Below are positions 35,071 through 46,822 of a stretch of 64,000 nucleotides of DNA, one piece after another. The notes under the pieces were generated by a model. The model did not search any database and was not told where the DNA came from. It worked only from the letters and a program-made list of their open reading frames with translations. The DNA comes from Ezakiella coagulans (GTDB lineage: Bacteria > Bacillota > Clostridia > Tissierellales > Peptoniphilaceae): the NCBI RefSeq assembly GCF_003096635.1, contig NZ_QEKV01000007.1, positions 17,023 through 81,022 on the forward strand, in the 5' to 3' direction. Made by a program: the position numbers and the translations under genes. Numbering within the stretch: the stretch's first letter is position 1; every line of letters begins with the position of its first letter.

Positions 35071-36873
35071 ATGAAAAAAGAGCATATAAGAAATTTCTCT
35101 ATCATTGCTCATATAGACCACGGTAAGAGCACTCTCGCAGATAGACTTTTGGAAGCTACCAATACAGTTGAACTAAGAGATATGAGAGAGCAAACTTTGG
35201 ACAGTATGGACCTTGAAAGAGAAAGAGGCATAACAATAAAGCTTAAAGCGGTAAGACTTTTATATACAGCTGACGATGGTAAAAAATATACATTAAATTT
35301 GATTGATACCCCGGGCCACGTTGACTTCAACTACGAAGTTTCACGTTCACTTGCCGCATGTGAAGGAGCTGTTTTGGTTGTAGATGCAACACAAGGTGTT
35401 GAAGCTCAAACTTTGGGAAATGTTTATCTTGCACTCGATCAAGATCTTGAGATACTTCCGGTTATAAATAAAATGGATCTGCCTAGTGCAATGCCGGATG
35501 AGGTAAAACATGAAATTGAGGATGTAATCGGACTCGATGCTTCTGAAGCGCCGTTAATTTCCGCTAAGACAGGATTAAATATTAAAGATGTTTTGGAATA
35601 TATTGTAAAAAATGTTCCGGCACCTGAAGGAGATGATGATGCACCGCTAAAAGCACTCATATTCGACTCATACTATGACCCGTATTTGGGAGTTGTGTGT
35701 TATGTAAGAGTCTTTGACGGAAGCATTAAAGCCGGAATGAATATTAAATTTATGTCCACAAATCAGGAATTCGAAGTTACCGAAGTTGGTGTAAATATAA
35801 CACACATGCTAAAAGTTGATGAGCTTAAAGCAGGAGACGTAGGATATTTCACAGCTTCTGTAAAAGAGGTCAAGGACGCAAGAGTGGGTGACACTGTTAC
35901 AGATGCGTCTAGACCTACAAAAGAACGTCTTCCGGGATACAAGGCAGTAGTTCCGATGGTGTATTGCGGGATTTATCCATCAGAAGGCGAGGACTACAAC
36001 ACTGTTAGAGAAGCTTTGGAAAAATTAAAAGTTAACGATGCGTCCCTAACATTCGAACCGGAAACATCGAAAGCTTTGGGCTTCGGTTTTAGATGTGGAT
36101 TCTTAGGACTATTACACATGGAAATAATTCAAGAAAGACTTGACAGGGAGTTTGACTTAAATATTATTGCTACAGCACCATCGGTAATTTATAGAGTTCA
36201 CAAAACCGACGGGGAAGTACTTGAAATACAAAATCCTACAAATTTACCGTCGCAAGGAGAAATTGATTTTATCGAAGAACCGATGGTTGATGCAAATATT
36301 ATGGCACCAAAAGATTATGTTGGAAACATTATGGACATTTGTATCGAAAGAAGAGGACAATTTAAGAACATGGAATATCTCGACGAAAGAAGAGTTGTTT
36401 TGCATTTTAGAATGCCTCTAAATGAAGTAATTTATGATTTCTTCGATGCACTTAAATCCAACACAAAAGGATATGCTTCGCTCGACTATGAACTTGCTGG
36501 ATATGAACAAAGCGACCTAGTTAAACTCGACATTCTAATTAACGGAGAACTTGTTGATGCATTCAGTCTAATTGTTCACGAATCAAAGGCATATTCAAGG
36601 GGACGCGATATTGCTGAAAGGCTTAAAGACGTAATTCCAAGACATCAATTTGCTGTTCCTATTCAAGCTGCAATCGGCTCGAAAATTATTGCAAGAGAAA
36701 CAATTTCCGCACTAAGAAAAGACGTTCTTGCAAAATGTTACGGCGGAGATATTTCAAGAAAGAAGAAATTGCTTGAAAAACAAAAAGAAGGTAAAAAAAG
36801 AATGCGCTCTGTAGGAAATGTTGACGTTCCACAAGAAGCGTTCATGGAAGTGTTGAAATATAAGGAAAAGTAA
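35071..36873 (+). CDS. lepA: Elongation factor 4 (LepA)
   Basis: LepA/EF4 is a ribosome-associated GTPase implicated in back-translocation and initiation-phase assembly. The 600-residue protein has normal length, with G1 [16 protein letters not shown]2 RGITIK, G3 DTPGHVDF, G4 [11 protein letters not shown]-like domains and the LepA-specific C-terminal domain ([22 protein letters not shown]). hemW overlaps its stop by one base, the usual Firmicutes lepA-hemW-hrcA order. Confidence 0.97.
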   Translation: MKKEHIRNFSIIAHIDHGKSTLADRLLEATNTVELRDMREQTLDSMDLERERGITIKLKAVRLLYTADDGKKYTLNLIDTPGHVDFNYEVSRSLAACEGAVLVVDATQGVEAQTLGNVYLALDQDLEILPVINKMDLPSAMPDEVKHEIEDVIGLDASEAPLISAKTGLNIKDVLEYIVKNVPAPEGDDDAPLKALIFDSYYDPYLGVVCYVRVFDGSIKAGMNIKFMSTNQEFEVTEVGVNITHMLKVDELKAGDVGYFTASVKEVKDARVGDTVTDASRPTKERLPGYKAVVPMVYCGIYPSEGEDYNTVREALEKLKVNDASLTFEPETSKALGFGFRCGFLGLLHMEIIQERLDREFDLNIIATAPSVIYRVHKTDGEVLEIQNPTNLPSQGEIDFIEEPMVDANIMAPKDYVGNIMDICIERRGQFKNMEYLDERRVVLHFRMPLNEVIYDFFDALKSNTKGYASLDYELAGYEQSDLVKLDILINGELVDAFSLIVHESKAYSRGRDIAERLKDVIPRHQFAVPIQAAIGSKIIARETISALRKDVLAKCYGGDISRKKKLLEKQKEGKKRMRSVGNVDVPQEAFMEVLKYKEK

Positions 36874-38003
36874 TGAATTTAGGAATTTATATACACATAC
36901 CGTTTTGTAAAAGTAAGTGCAGTTATTGTGACTTTTTAAGCTTTGTTCCTAAAAGTGAAGATGAAAAAAATAGATATGTGGATTATTTGATAAAGGAAAT
37001 TGGTCTTTATTCAAAACTTTATGGAAAGAGGTGTGTCGACTCAATTTATTTTGGGGGCGGCACGCCTTCTTTAATTGGAACAAAGAATGTTAATAGAATT
37101 ATGGAAGCGATATACAGTGGCTTTAATGTTTTAGATCATTCCGAAAATACGCTTGAGATAAATCCAGGAACAACTGACGAGCACCTTTATAAAGAAATTT
37201 ATAAAACCGGAATAAATAGGGCGAGTCTTGGACTACAAACGTCTGACGACAGAATTATAAAAACACTGAATAGAACCTCATCATTTAAAGATTTTTTAAA
37301 AGCGGTTAATGAATTGAAAGAGAGCGGTATAAAAAACATTTCTGCAGATTTGATGTTATCTCTTCCTGGAAATACAGAAGAGCGGGAGTTAAAAGATGCT
37401 AAGCTGATAAGTGAATTAGGAATAAATCATATTTCAGCATATAGTCTTATTGTGCATGAAAACACTCCAATTTATGAAGACATAAAAAACAAAAAACTAA
37501 TTCTTCCGAGCGAAGATGAAGAAAGAAAGAGCTATCATGACCTTTCGAATTTCTTGAGTGAAATTGGATATGAAAGATATGAAATTTCGAATTTTGCTAA
37601 ATCCGGTTTTGAGTCAAGACATAATAAAAAATATTGGAACCTTGATGAGTATCTTGCGTTTGGGATTGGGGCCTCCGCTTTTATAGAAGGGGAAAGAAGA
37701 AAGAATTTTTCAAACTTAAAATATTATTATGAAGCACTTGAAAGAAAAGAGTTACCATATAGAGTCGAATATGTTCTTGATTTAAGTGACAAGATGAGCG
37801 AATATTCTTTTTTAAATATAAGGACTAAAGATGGAATTTCTCTTGAGAAATTTAATGAGAGATTTAATAGAGAATTCTTTGATGTATTTAATTTAGAAAA
37901 ACATTGTGATTCCGGACTTATAAAAATAGAAAAAGGTCATGTGGTTTTAACAGAAAAAGGAATGGATTTATCAAATCTTGTTGAGATTGATTTACTTTTA
38001 TAA
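36873..38003 (+). CDS. hemW: HemW, radical SAM heme chaperone-like protein
   Basis: HemW is a radical SAM relative of oxygen-independent coproporphyrinogen oxidase now viewed as a heme chaperone. The 376-residue protein has the iron-sulfur motif CKSKCSYCDF near residue 12-21, FGGGTPSL, EINPGT, GLQTSDD and the HemW-type HNKKYW motif near residue 257. It lacks the extra C-terminal features of true HemN. The start overlaps the lepA stop. It is followed by the CIRCE-controlled hrcA operon. Confidence 0.93.
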   Translation: MNLGIYIHIPFCKSKCSYCDFLSFVPKSEDEKNRYVDYLIKEIGLYSKLYGKRCVDSIYFGGGTPSLIGTKNVNRIMEAIYSGFNVLDHSENTLEINPGTTDEHLYKEIYKTGINRASLGLQTSDDRIIKTLNRTSSFKDFLKAVNELKESGIKNISADLMLSLPGNTEERELKDAKLISELGINHISAYSLIVHENTPIYEDIKNKKLILPSEDEERKSYHDLSNFLSEIGYERYEISNFAKSGFESRHNKKYWNLDEYLAFGIGASAFIEGERRKNFSNLKYYYEALERKELPYRVEYVLDLSDKMSEYSFLNIRTKDGISLEKFNERFNREFFDVFNLEKHCDSGLIKIEKGHVVLTEKGMDLSNLVEIDLLL

Positions 38004-38043
38004 ATATGTTTTAAAATTAAAAATCAGGGTATAAGATTCATTG

Positions 38044-38070
38044 TTAGCACTCAAACCATATAAGTGCTAA
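38044..38070 (+). promoter_or_regulatory. CIRCE operator 1 upstream of hrcA
   Basis: TTAGCACTC, nine bases, AAGTGCTAA. This is the HrcA-binding inverted repeat with one mismatch to the GAGTGCTAA arm. It indicates heat-shock repression of hrcA-grpE-dnaK-dnaJ by HrcA. Confidence 0.92.
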
Positions 38071-38153
38071 TTCATAAAAAATTATAATAAAAAATTTATA
38101 GATTACAGTTTAATTATGATTAAATGAAAATTATATGGGTATATATTTAATAG

Positions 38154-38180
38154 TTAGCACTCACAACATAAGATTGCTAA
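38154..38180 (+). promoter_or_regulatory. CIRCE operator 2 upstream of hrcA
   Basis: TTAGCACTC, nine bases, GATTGCTAA, with one mismatch in the right arm. It ends eight bases before the hrcA ribosome-binding site GGGAGGTG, where bound HrcA would block transcript start or elongation. Confidence 0.9.
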
Positions 38181-38200
38181 TAAAAAGTGGGAGGTGTAAA

Positions 38201-39220
38201 ATGTTAAGTCAAAGAGAACTGAAAATATTAAACAGTATTATAAACTCTTTCATTGAAACCGGTCAGCCGGTCGGCTCAAGAACTATTGAGAAAAACTATG
38301 ACATAGGACTTAGCGCCGCCACTATAAGAAATGTAATGAGTGATTTGGAAGAAAAGGGATTTATTTCAAAAACACATCACTCAAGCGGAAGAATTCCTTC
38401 GGGTTCTGCAATTGAAAATTATGTAACGGCTTTGATTGATTCCACAACAAGACAGGAAGACAACCCTCGAAAGTTTGTTAAGAGATTGTTGGAGTCGGAA
38501 GGGACTAAGCTTGAGAAGATGATGCTAAAAGCGGGAGAAGTTCTTAATTTGATGACAAATTATGCCACACTCACGTTTATTCCTCATTATAAGGATGCTG
38601 AAATTTCTCAAGTATTTGCAAAGCGTATAGACGATTCGAATCTTCTATTTGTAATAATGACAAAAGATTTGGAAGTTTCTACAAATGTTGTTCATGACGG
38701 AGGCACTATCAATGAGGAGAAATTTAATAATTTTCTAAAGCAGTATTTTTACGATAGGAAAGTAAGTTATTTCCTTGAAAATCTTGAAAAGCTTTACAAA
38801 AAAGAATTTTTTGATAAATTGGACGTCTTAAAAAACATTCTAAAAGATATTGAGTCGGATGAATCAATGGAAGATGAATTGATTTTAAGTGGTGTGACGA
38901 GATTACTTGAGCATCCGGATTTTATAGATACAGAAAATGTAAAAACAGTAGCTATGATTATGGAAGACAGTTCGCAGATAAAAGATTTAATTAAAGGTAG
39001 TGAAAATAAGCGAATTAGTGTTCATATAGGCGATGAAAATTCAAGTTTAAAAAATTTAACAGTTATAACCTCAAATATATTGCTTGACAGTGACAGGACC
39101 GCATCTTTTGGTATAATTGCTCCTGTAAGGATGAATTATTCAAATGCTATAAATGCAATTCTTGAACTTGACAAGACATTAAGGTTTCTAAATGCGAATT
39201 TGAAAGGGGATGAGGACTAA
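38201..39220 (+). CDS. hrcA: Heat-shock repressor HrcA
   Basis: HrcA represses class I heat-shock genes by binding CIRCE. The 339-residue protein has an N-terminal winged helix (LSQRELKILNSIINSFIETG, PVGSRTIEKNY, LSAATIRNVMSDLEEKGF, HSSGRIPS) followed by a GAF-like inducer domain and the dimerisation region. The ATG at 38201 has GGGAGGTG upstream; an in-frame upstream ATG at 38135 would run through the second CIRCE and lacks a ribosome site. Two CIRCE boxes precede it, implying autoregulation. grpE begins immediately after its stop. Confidence 0.96.
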   Translation: MLSQRELKILNSIINSFIETGQPVGSRTIEKNYDIGLSAATIRNVMSDLEEKGFISKTHHSSGRIPSGSAIENYVTALIDSTTRQEDNPRKFVKRLLESEGTKLEKMMLKAGEVLNLMTNYATLTFIPHYKDAEISQVFAKRIDDSNLLFVIMTKDLEVSTNVVHDGGTINEEKFNNFLKQYFYDRKVSYFLENLEKLYKKEFFDKLDVLKNILKDIESDESMEDELILSGVTRLLEHPDFIDTENVKTVAMIMEDSSQIKDLIKGSENKRISVHIGDENSSLKNLTVITSNILLDSDRTASFGIIAPVRMNYSNAINAILELDKTLRFLNANLKGDED

Positions 39221-39742
39221 ATGAAAGAAAATAATGAGTTTAAGAATGATGTTGATAAAAAAGTCATTGATGAAGATGTTCAACCGAATTTATGCGATGA
39301 AGATACAAATGAATCGGATGAATTAACCACAGAAATAGATTCTCTAAAGACACAGCTTATAAGGCTTAAAGCAGATTTTACAAACTTTAAAAAGAGAGCA
39401 CAAAAGAGAGAACATGATAGTGTGAACTTGGGAGTTGAAAAATTTGCGGAAGTTTTATTTCCTGTAATTGATAATTTTGATATTGCACTTTCACATATAG
39501 AGGATAAAAATATATATGACGGAGTCAAGATGATTTATGATCAAGTTATCGAAGCTTTTAAAAATGTAGATATAAATGTTATGGAAAGCGATGGGGCAGT
39601 TTTTGATCCTAATCTGCACTACGCGGTAATGATGGAAGAAAAAGATGGAGTTCAAAGTGGAATAATAACCGAAACTCTAAAAAAAGGATTTATGCTGGGA
39701 GATAAAGTTATACGTCCGGCAATGGTAAAAGTAAGTAAATAA
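39221..39742 (+). CDS. grpE: Nucleotide exchange factor GrpE
   Basis: GrpE releases ADP from DnaK. The 173-residue protein has an acidic N-terminus, a long coiled coil (about residues 40-75, with LKADFTNFKKRAQKRE) and the C-terminal beta domain (NLHYAVMMEEKDG...VIRPAMVKVSK). It sits between hrcA and dnaK with no gap to hrcA, so it is under CIRCE control. Confidence 0.96.
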   Translation: MKENNEFKNDVDKKVIDEDVQPNLCDEDTNESDELTTEIDSLKTQLIRLKADFTNFKKRAQKREHDSVNLGVEKFAEVLFPVIDNFDIALSHIEDKNIYDGVKMIYDQVIEAFKNVDINVMESDGAVFDPNLHYAVMMEEKDGVQSGIITETLKKGFMLGDKVIRPAMVKVSK

Positions 39743-39775
39743 TTAATTAATTTTAAATTGAGGAGGATATTATAA

Positions 39776-41605
<1,830 letters not shown>

Positions 41606-41635
41606 TTTGACAATTTCCGCTAATTATAGGATAAT

Positions 41636-41673
41636 AGAACTGATCCACTTTTAGTGGACAGTTCTTATTTTTT
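41636..41673 (+). terminator. Hairpin terminator or attenuator between dnaK and dnaJ
   Basis: AGAACTG-A-TCCACT-TTT-AGTGGA-CAGTTCT with one bulged base is followed by TTATTTTTTTT. No clear promoter follows, so partial readthrough probably feeds dnaJ. Confidence 0.8.
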
Positions 41674-41688
41674 TGAAAGGCTGAGTTG

Positions 41689-42837
41689 ATGAAAAATTTG
41701 TATGAAGTATTAGAGGTTGAAGAAACAGCTTCAATCGATGAAATAAAGAAAAGTTATAGACGTTTAGCAAAAAAATACCATCCTGATTTGAACCCTGATG
41801 ATCCGGAGAGTGCAGAAAAATTTAAAGAGGTTACAGCTGCATATGAGGTTCTTTCAAATCAAGAAAAAAGAACTATGTATGATAATTATGGTACTACTGA
41901 TGCTCAAGCTGGTGGCGGATTTGGTTATGACGACATATTCAGTGATTTATTCGGCGACATTTTCGGTGGTATGGGTTTTGGCGGATTCAGTTCAAATAGA
42001 GCTGCAAGCAATCAAAAATCGGGTCAAGATAGAATGACTTATATAGATTTTGATTTAAAAGACACTCTCACAGAAAAAAGCGTTGATATTGAGTATGAGA
42101 GAGTTGAAAACTGTGAAAAATGTCATGGTACAGGTGCAAAGTCAGAAGATGACGTGGAGGTATGCAAGACTTGTCACGGAAGAGGACGAGTAAGACAGGT
42201 TAAACAAACACTTTTTGGTCAAATGCAAACTGATACAGTTTGTCCTGACTGCAACGGTACAGGGAAAGTAGTTAAAGAAAAGTGCGAAGAATGTGCAGGC
42301 TCAGGAAGAAAGTCTAAGAAAATAAAAAAGACAGTTAAAATTCCCAAAGGCGTAACAGATGGTGTTGTATTAAATTTGGGTGCACATGGTGACGAAGGAG
42401 TAAACGGTGGAAGACGTGGAAATTTATATGCCGAAATTCACGTTAGAAATCCATATGGTTATGAAATTCAAGATACAAATCTTGTAAAGGAATACAAGAT
42501 TTCATTCTCAGAAGCAGCACTTGGTACTCGAAAAAAATTTGAAACATTAGATGGGGAAGAAGAAATTGTTATACCGGAAGGAACGCAAAATGGAGATTAT
42601 ATAACAATTTCGAAAAAGGGCTTATACAAATATAATTCAAATACACGCGGTGATATTTATTTGGTATTTAAAGTTGTAACACCTACAAATTTATCAAAGC
42701 GTCAAAAAGAAATTTTAAGGGAGCTTGATGAAGAAAACGAGCTTAATGACCCTCCTCCCTTTTCGGGAATAAGAGAAAAATTTAAAAATATATATTTCAA
42801 AATAAAAAATGTGATTAGAAGGATGTTTGCACGATGA
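41689..42837 (+). CDS. dnaJ: Chaperone DnaJ
   Basis: DnaJ delivers substrates to DnaK and stimulates its ATPase. The 382-residue protein has the J domain with HPD in KKYHPDLNP, a Gly/Phe-rich linker ([20 protein letters not shown]), four CxxCxGxG zinc repeats ([32 protein letters not shown]) and the C-terminal substrate-binding domain. The C-terminal tail is slightly extended with a basic stretch. The ATG at 41689 follows GAAAGG. Its stop overlaps prmA by 4 bases. Confidence 0.97.
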   Translation: MKNLYEVLEVEETASIDEIKKSYRRLAKKYHPDLNPDDPESAEKFKEVTAAYEVLSNQEKRTMYDNYGTTDAQAGGGFGYDDIFSDLFGDIFGGMGFGGFSSNRAASNQKSGQDRMTYIDFDLKDTLTEKSVDIEYERVENCEKCHGTGAKSEDDVEVCKTCHGRGRVRQVKQTLFGQMQTDTVCPDCNGTGKVVKEKCEECAGSGRKSKKIKKTVKIPKGVTDGVVLNLGAHGDEGVNGGRRGNLYAEIHVRNPYGYEIQDTNLVKEYKISFSEAALGTRKKFETLDGEEEIVIPEGTQNGDYITISKKGLYKYNSNTRGDIYLVFKVVTPTNLSKRQKEILRELDEENELNDPPPFSGIREKFKNIYFKIKNVIRRMFAR

Positions 42838-43709
42838 TAGAAGTTTCATTAAAAGTAAATAGAAATTTGGAAGATGAAATTACGACTAAACTTATTATGT
42901 TTGGGATAACTTCTTTTGAAGTAATTGATGACAATTTAAGTGACAGTCTTAAAATTTCCGAAAAGAATTGGGACTATATCGATAAAAAAGAAAAAACGGA
43001 TTTCGTTATTTTCAAAGTATATTTGGAAGATGATGAAGTTCAAAAATTTCTTGAAGATATTGACGTTGAAAGCGAGTGTGAAATTTCAAAAAAATCAATT
43101 GAAGAAAAGGATTACGAAAACGATTGGAAAAATTATTTTCACACGATTGACGTTTCAAAGGATTTAAAAGTTGTTCCACTTTGGGAAGAACACACTGAAT
43201 CGGATGTTGTTATAAATCCGGGAATGGCTTTTGGTACAGGAAGTCATGAAACTACTTATATGTGCCTTAAAGAGATTGACAAGTATCGTCCTGACGGCAA
43301 AATTTTGGACGTAGGAACGGGAAGCGGAATTCTCGCAATTTCTGCTGCGAAGCTATCAAGTGCAGTCGTAGATGCGTATGAAATTGATGCGTTAGCTATA
43401 AAGTCGGCAAATCAAAATGTGAAACTAAATAATGTTGAGGGTAAAGTTAATATAATTCATGGAGATTTCAGGGATTATGATATCAAGATATACGACACGA
43501 TAATATCGAACATTTATGCAGAAACTTTATGCGAAATGATGCCGGAATTTTCTAAGCGTATTAAATCACAAGGCTTAATAATATTGTCGGGTATTGTTAA
43601 TGAAAAAGAAGACATGGTCAGAGATGCTCTACAAAAAAACAAATTTGAAATTGTAAGTTCAAATAAACAAAACGGTTGGTCTGAGATTACGGGTAGATTT
43701 AATGGATAG
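42834..43709 (+). CDS. prmA: Ribosomal protein L11 methyltransferase
   Basis: PrmA trimethylates ribosomal protein uL11. The 291-residue protein has an N-terminal substrate-recognition domain and a SAM-binding domain with [14 protein letters not shown] and [18 protein letters not shown]. Position downstream of dnaJ matches Bacillus (yqeT). Overlap by 4 bases with dnaJ and 8 bases with rsmE indicates coupled translation. Confidence 0.95.
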   Translation: MIEVSLKVNRNLEDEITTKLIMFGITSFEVIDDNLSDSLKISEKNWDYIDKKEKTDFVIFKVYLEDDEVQKFLEDIDVESECEISKKSIEEKDYENDWKNYFHTIDVSKDLKVVPLWEEHTESDVVINPGMAFGTGSHETTYMCLKEIDKYRPDGKILDVGTGSGILAISAAKLSSAVVDAYEIDALAIKSANQNVKLNNVEGKVNIIHGDFRDYDIKIYDTIISNIYAETLCEMMPEFSKRIKSQGLIILSGIVNEKEDMVRDALQKNKFEIVSSNKQNGWSEITGRFNG

Positions 43710-44427
43710 AATTTTTATCGATGATACATTAATAACAGGAGAGGACTTCAGACATGTTATAAAAAGCCAAAGACATATTGTGGGTGATAAACTTGAGGTT
43801 GTTTTAAATGAGGAACTCTACTTAGCGGAGATTTCAGAAGTTTCAAAGAACAGTTTTTCAGTTAAACTTTTAGAAAAAATCGAGGAAGACACAAATAGTA
43901 TAAAAATCTATTTGTTTCAAGGATATATTCCAAAGAAGAAAATGGAACATGTTTTTAAAATGAACGGCATGCTAGGTGTCGAAAAGTTTATCCCGACAAT
44001 TACTGAAAGATGTTATGAGAAACGTATTGAAGACTTTTCAAACGATAGATGTTATTCTATTTTAAAAGACAGTGCTGAAGTTTCAAAGTCAATAAAAATT
44101 CCTACAGTCTCAAATAATATGGAATTTAAAGAGGCTATAGAATTTTCTAAAACTTTGGATTATTCGGTTATTCTTTTTGAAGATGAGAATGTAAATTGTA
44201 TATATGACTTTTTAAAAGATGTTGATGTAACTTACCCGAGAGAGGTTTCGATAGGGATTTTTGTCGGACCTGAAGGAGGGTTTTCAGAAGAAGAAGTGGT
44301 ATTTGCAAAAGACAGAGGGGTAAAATCTATACGGTTATTTAGAAATATATTGAGAACGGAGTATGCTGCATTTTCTGCTATATCTTCTATATTGACCTAC
44401 TATGAAAGGACTAAATATGAAAGTTAA
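43702..44427 (+). CDS. rsmE: 16S rRNA m3U1498 methyltransferase
   Basis: RsmE is a SPOUT methyltransferase acting on U1498 of 16S rRNA. The 241-residue protein has an N-terminal PUA-like domain (FRHVIKSQRHIVGDKLEVV) and the trefoil-knot C-terminus with IGIFVGPEGGFSEEEV and RLFRNILRTEYAAFSAIS. It overlaps prmA at its start and mtaB at its end, as in the Bacillus yqeU locus. Confidence 0.95.
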   Translation: MDRIFIDDTLITGEDFRHVIKSQRHIVGDKLEVVLNEELYLAEISEVSKNSFSVKLLEKIEEDTNSIKIYLFQGYIPKKKMEHVFKMNGMLGVEKFIPTITERCYEKRIEDFSNDRCYSILKDSAEVSKSIKIPTVSNNMEFKEAIEFSKTLDYSVILFEDENVNCIYDFLKDVDVTYPREVSIGIFVGPEGGFSEEEVVFAKDRGVKSIRLFRNILRTEYAAFSAISSILTYYERTKYES

Positions 44428-45709
44428 AATTAAAACTCTGGGTTGCAAAGTGAATTTTGTTGAAAGTCTTGCACTTGAAGAGAGGCTTCGAAAAGCAGGA
44501 TTTGAAATAGCCGATTCTGACGAAGAAATTTGTGACGTTTTTATTCTAAATTCATGCAGCGTTACAAATGAAAGCGATAAAAAATCGAGGCAGGCATTAA
44601 GCAGAAATCGAAAGATAAACCCTGATAATTACTCTGTGATTATGGGGTGTTATAGCCAAGTTTCAAAGGATGAACTTTTAGAAAATAAAAATGTAAATCT
44701 TGTCGTCGGAAATAAAGATAAACTTGATATTTCGTATCTAATGACTTTGGATAAAGACAAAGGTGAAAAAGTATATGATATTTCAAAATATAGAGAATTT
44801 GAAGATTTGCCGCTCCATGGAACGGGTGAAAAGACTCGTGGATTTATTAAAATTGAAGACGGTTGCGATAATTTTTGCTCATACTGCATAATTCCTTACG
44901 CAAGAGGAAGAGTACGGTCAAGAAGTATCGAGTCCATAAAAAAAGAAGCATCATCTCTTGGGGAAACCGCAAAAGAGATTGTTATAACGGGAATTGAAGT
45001 TGCATCGTATGGAAAAGATTTAAAAGATGCAACTCTTATCGATGCAATTGAAGCGGTACACGCAGCAGCGCCGAATGTAAGAATAAGACTTTCAAGTCTT
45101 GAAATTTCGGTTATAACAGATGATTTTTTAAGAAGGCTAAAAAGCATAAGTCGGTTCTGTGACCAATTCCATTTGTCACTTCAAAGCGGATCGGATAATG
45201 TTTTAAAAGCAATGAATCGAAAATACAACAAAGAAACTTTCAAGAAAAAAGTTGATTTGATAAGGTCTTATTATCCAAGCGCAGGAATCACAACGGATAT
45301 TATTGTAGGTTTTCCCGGTGAAACGGAAGCAGACCACGAGAGCACTGTTCAGTATTTGAAAGATTTGAAACTTTCAAGGATTCATATTTTCCCATATTCT
45401 ATTAGAAAAGGTACAAAAGCGGCGGATATGGAGCAAGTTGACGGAAATATAAAAATCAGAAGAAAAAATGAACTTGAAAAATTAGGAGAAGAACTTCAAG
45501 AGGAATTTAAAAATTCTCTTTTAAATAAAGAGGAAGAAGTTCTTATTGAAGAAAGAACAAAGGGATTTTTCACAGGATACACAAGGAACTATGTAAAGGC
45601 AGAGATTTCTTGTGATGAATATCCGGATTTAAAATTAAACAGCGTTATTAATACAATGCTTGTTGAAGAAAAGGGGGAAAAGAAATGGATTGTTTGTTCT
45701 GCAAAATAA
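44417..45709 (+). CDS. mtaB: tRNA t6A37 methylthiotransferase MtaB
   Basis: MtaB adds a methylthio group to t6A37 of tRNAs. The 430-residue radical SAM protein has three N-terminal cluster cysteines (TLGCKVN, LNSCSVT, IMGCYSQ), the SAM cluster motif CDNFCSYC, and a C-terminal TRAM domain (TKGFFTGYTRNYVKAEI). The ATG at 44417, with AAAGGA seven bases upstream, is preferred to one at 44402. It overlaps rsmE by 11 bases and the HIT gene by 25. Confidence 0.94.
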   Translation: MKVKIKTLGCKVNFVESLALEERLRKAGFEIADSDEEICDVFILNSCSVTNESDKKSRQALSRNRKINPDNYSVIMGCYSQVSKDELLENKNVNLVVGNKDKLDISYLMTLDKDKGEKVYDISKYREFEDLPLHGTGEKTRGFIKIEDGCDNFCSYCIIPYARGRVRSRSIESIKKEASSLGETAKEIVITGIEVASYGKDLKDATLIDAIEAVHAAAPNVRIRLSSLEISVITDDFLRRLKSISRFCDQFHLSLQSGSDNVLKAMNRKYNKETFKKKVDLIRSYYPSAGITTDIIVGFPGETEADHESTVQYLKDLKLSRIHIFPYSIRKGTKAADMEQVDGNIKIRRKNELEKLGEELQEEFKNSLLNKEEEVLIEERTKGFFTGYTRNYVKAEISCDEYPDLKLNSVINTMLVEEKGEKKWIVCSAK

Positions 45710-46023
45710 TTGATGGGGAAATACCTTCTACAAAGGTTTATGAGGATGATGTTTGTTATGCATTCAGGGATATAAATCCGGTTGCACCTACACATATTCT
45801 TGTTATTCCAAAAAAACATATAGATGGACTGGATGCATGCGACGAAGGTGACAAGGAAATACTTAGTCACATTTTATCGGTCATAAAGCTGATTGCAAGA
45901 GAAGAAAAATTGACAGGTGGATATCGCGTAATTTCAAACGTTGGCGAGGATGGAGGACAGTCTGTTCGCCATTTGCATTTTCATCTAATAGGCGGAAAAA
46001 AATTAGGTTGGAATTTTGATTAA
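45685..46023 (+). CDS. HIT-family nucleotide hydrolase (HinT-like)
   Basis: The 112-residue protein has the histidine triad RHLHFHLIGGKKLGW and the N-terminal CLFCKIIDGEIPS of HinT-type proteins, which hydrolyse AMP-lysine and related phosphoramidates. GGGGGAAAAG upstream lies within the mtaB end. It is placed between mtaB and rpsU. Confidence 0.94.
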   Translation: MDCLFCKIIDGEIPSTKVYEDDVCYAFRDINPVAPTHILVIPKKHIDGLDACDEGDKEILSHILSVIKLIAREEKLTGGYRVISNVGEDGGQSVRHLHFHLIGGKKLGWNFD

Positions 46024-46027
46024 ATAC

Positions 46028-46056
46028 TTGATTTTTTAATTAACTATGTGTATAAT
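46028..46056 (+). promoter_or_regulatory. SigA-type promoter for rpsU-yqeY
   Basis: TTGATT and a perfect TATAAT are separated by 17 bases, 46 bases before the rpsU start. Confidence 0.8.
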
Positions 46057-46102
46057 ATTGGATAGAGCGTTGTGGATAACCTTATGGAAGGGGGGAAGAT
46101 AA

Positions 46103-46285
46103 ATGTCAGAAATCAAAGTTGGAGAAAATGAATCCCTAGATAGTGCTCTAAAGCGCTTCAAGAGACAATGTGCTCGCTCAGGAGTAATGGGTGAAGTTAG
46201 AAAAAGAGAACATTACGAAAAACCTAGCGTTAGAAGAAAACTTAAATCTCTAGCAGCTAGAAAAAAGAGACGTAAAGGATTTTAG
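46103..46285 (+). CDS. rpsU: 30S ribosomal protein bS21
   Basis: bS21 is a small basic protein of the 30S subunit that helps mRNA base-pair with 16S rRNA. The 60-residue product has the family pattern [32 protein letters not shown] and a Lys/Arg-rich tail ([10 protein letters not shown]). AAGGGGGG precedes the ATG. yqeY follows after three bases. Confidence 0.97.
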   Translation: MSEIKVGENESLDSALKRFKRQCARSGVMGEVRKREHYEKPSVRRKLKSLAARKKRRKGF

Positions 46286-46288
46286 TTT

Positions 46289-46741
46289 ATGTCATTAAAA
46301 GAACGTTTGATGGATGATTTAAAAACTTCCATGAAAGAGAAACAAACTCTTAGAAAAAATACTATCACAATGCTCAGATCTCGTATAAAGCAATATGAGG
46401 TTGACAACAGATTGACTGCTGATGATGATTTAATTATGCAGATGATTCAAAAAGAAATAAAAGAAAGAAATGATACGCTGGATTCTCTCAAAGGCACAGA
46501 TAGAGCAGAACTTATAAAAGATACGGAAGAAGAAATTTCATATCTTTCCGAGTATTTACCAAAGCAAATGGACGATGATGAGTTAAATGAATTGGTTAGT
46601 GCTGTAGTAGCTGAAGTAGGAGCAACATCAATGAAAGACATGGGTGCTGTTATGAAATTGGCTAAGGAAAGAAGCGAATCTAGAGTAGATGCTAAGAGAT
46701 TATCTGAAGCGGTGAAAGCAAAATTAGGCTCACTAAAATAG
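46289..46741 (+). CDS. yqeY: GatB/YqeY domain protein
   Basis: The 150-residue protein has the GatB/YqeY fold seen as the tRNA-binding tail of amidotransferase GatB (MKEKQTLRKNTITMLRSRIK, EISYLSEYLPKQMDDDEL, GAVMKLAKE). Its precise role is not known. Its place after rpsU is conserved across Firmicutes. Confidence 0.93.
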   Translation: MSLKERLMDDLKTSMKEKQTLRKNTITMLRSRIKQYEVDNRLTADDDLIMQMIQKEIKERNDTLDSLKGTDRAELIKDTEEEISYLSEYLPKQMDDDELNELVSAVVAEVGATSMKDMGAVMKLAKERSESRVDAKRLSEAVKAKLGSLK

Positions 46742-46754
46742 GTGGGCTATTTTT
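46735..46754 (+). terminator. Weak hairpin at the end of yqeY
   Basis: AAAATAG-GTGGG-CTATTTT overlaps the yqeY stop codon and ends in a short T-run. It is a short stem, so termination may be partial. Confidence 0.5.
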
Positions 46755-46822
46755 GTGTAAAAATTCAATAAAATAGTTTAACTATGTCTTTTTCGGGTAA
46801 TATGTAATTAAAGGAGGTAGTT

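Noticed and set aside
38135..38200. Earlier hrcA start at 38135
   Set aside because: The extension would translate through the second CIRCE operator and has no ribosome-binding site; the ATG at 38201 has GGGAGGTG and gives the usual HrcA N-terminus.
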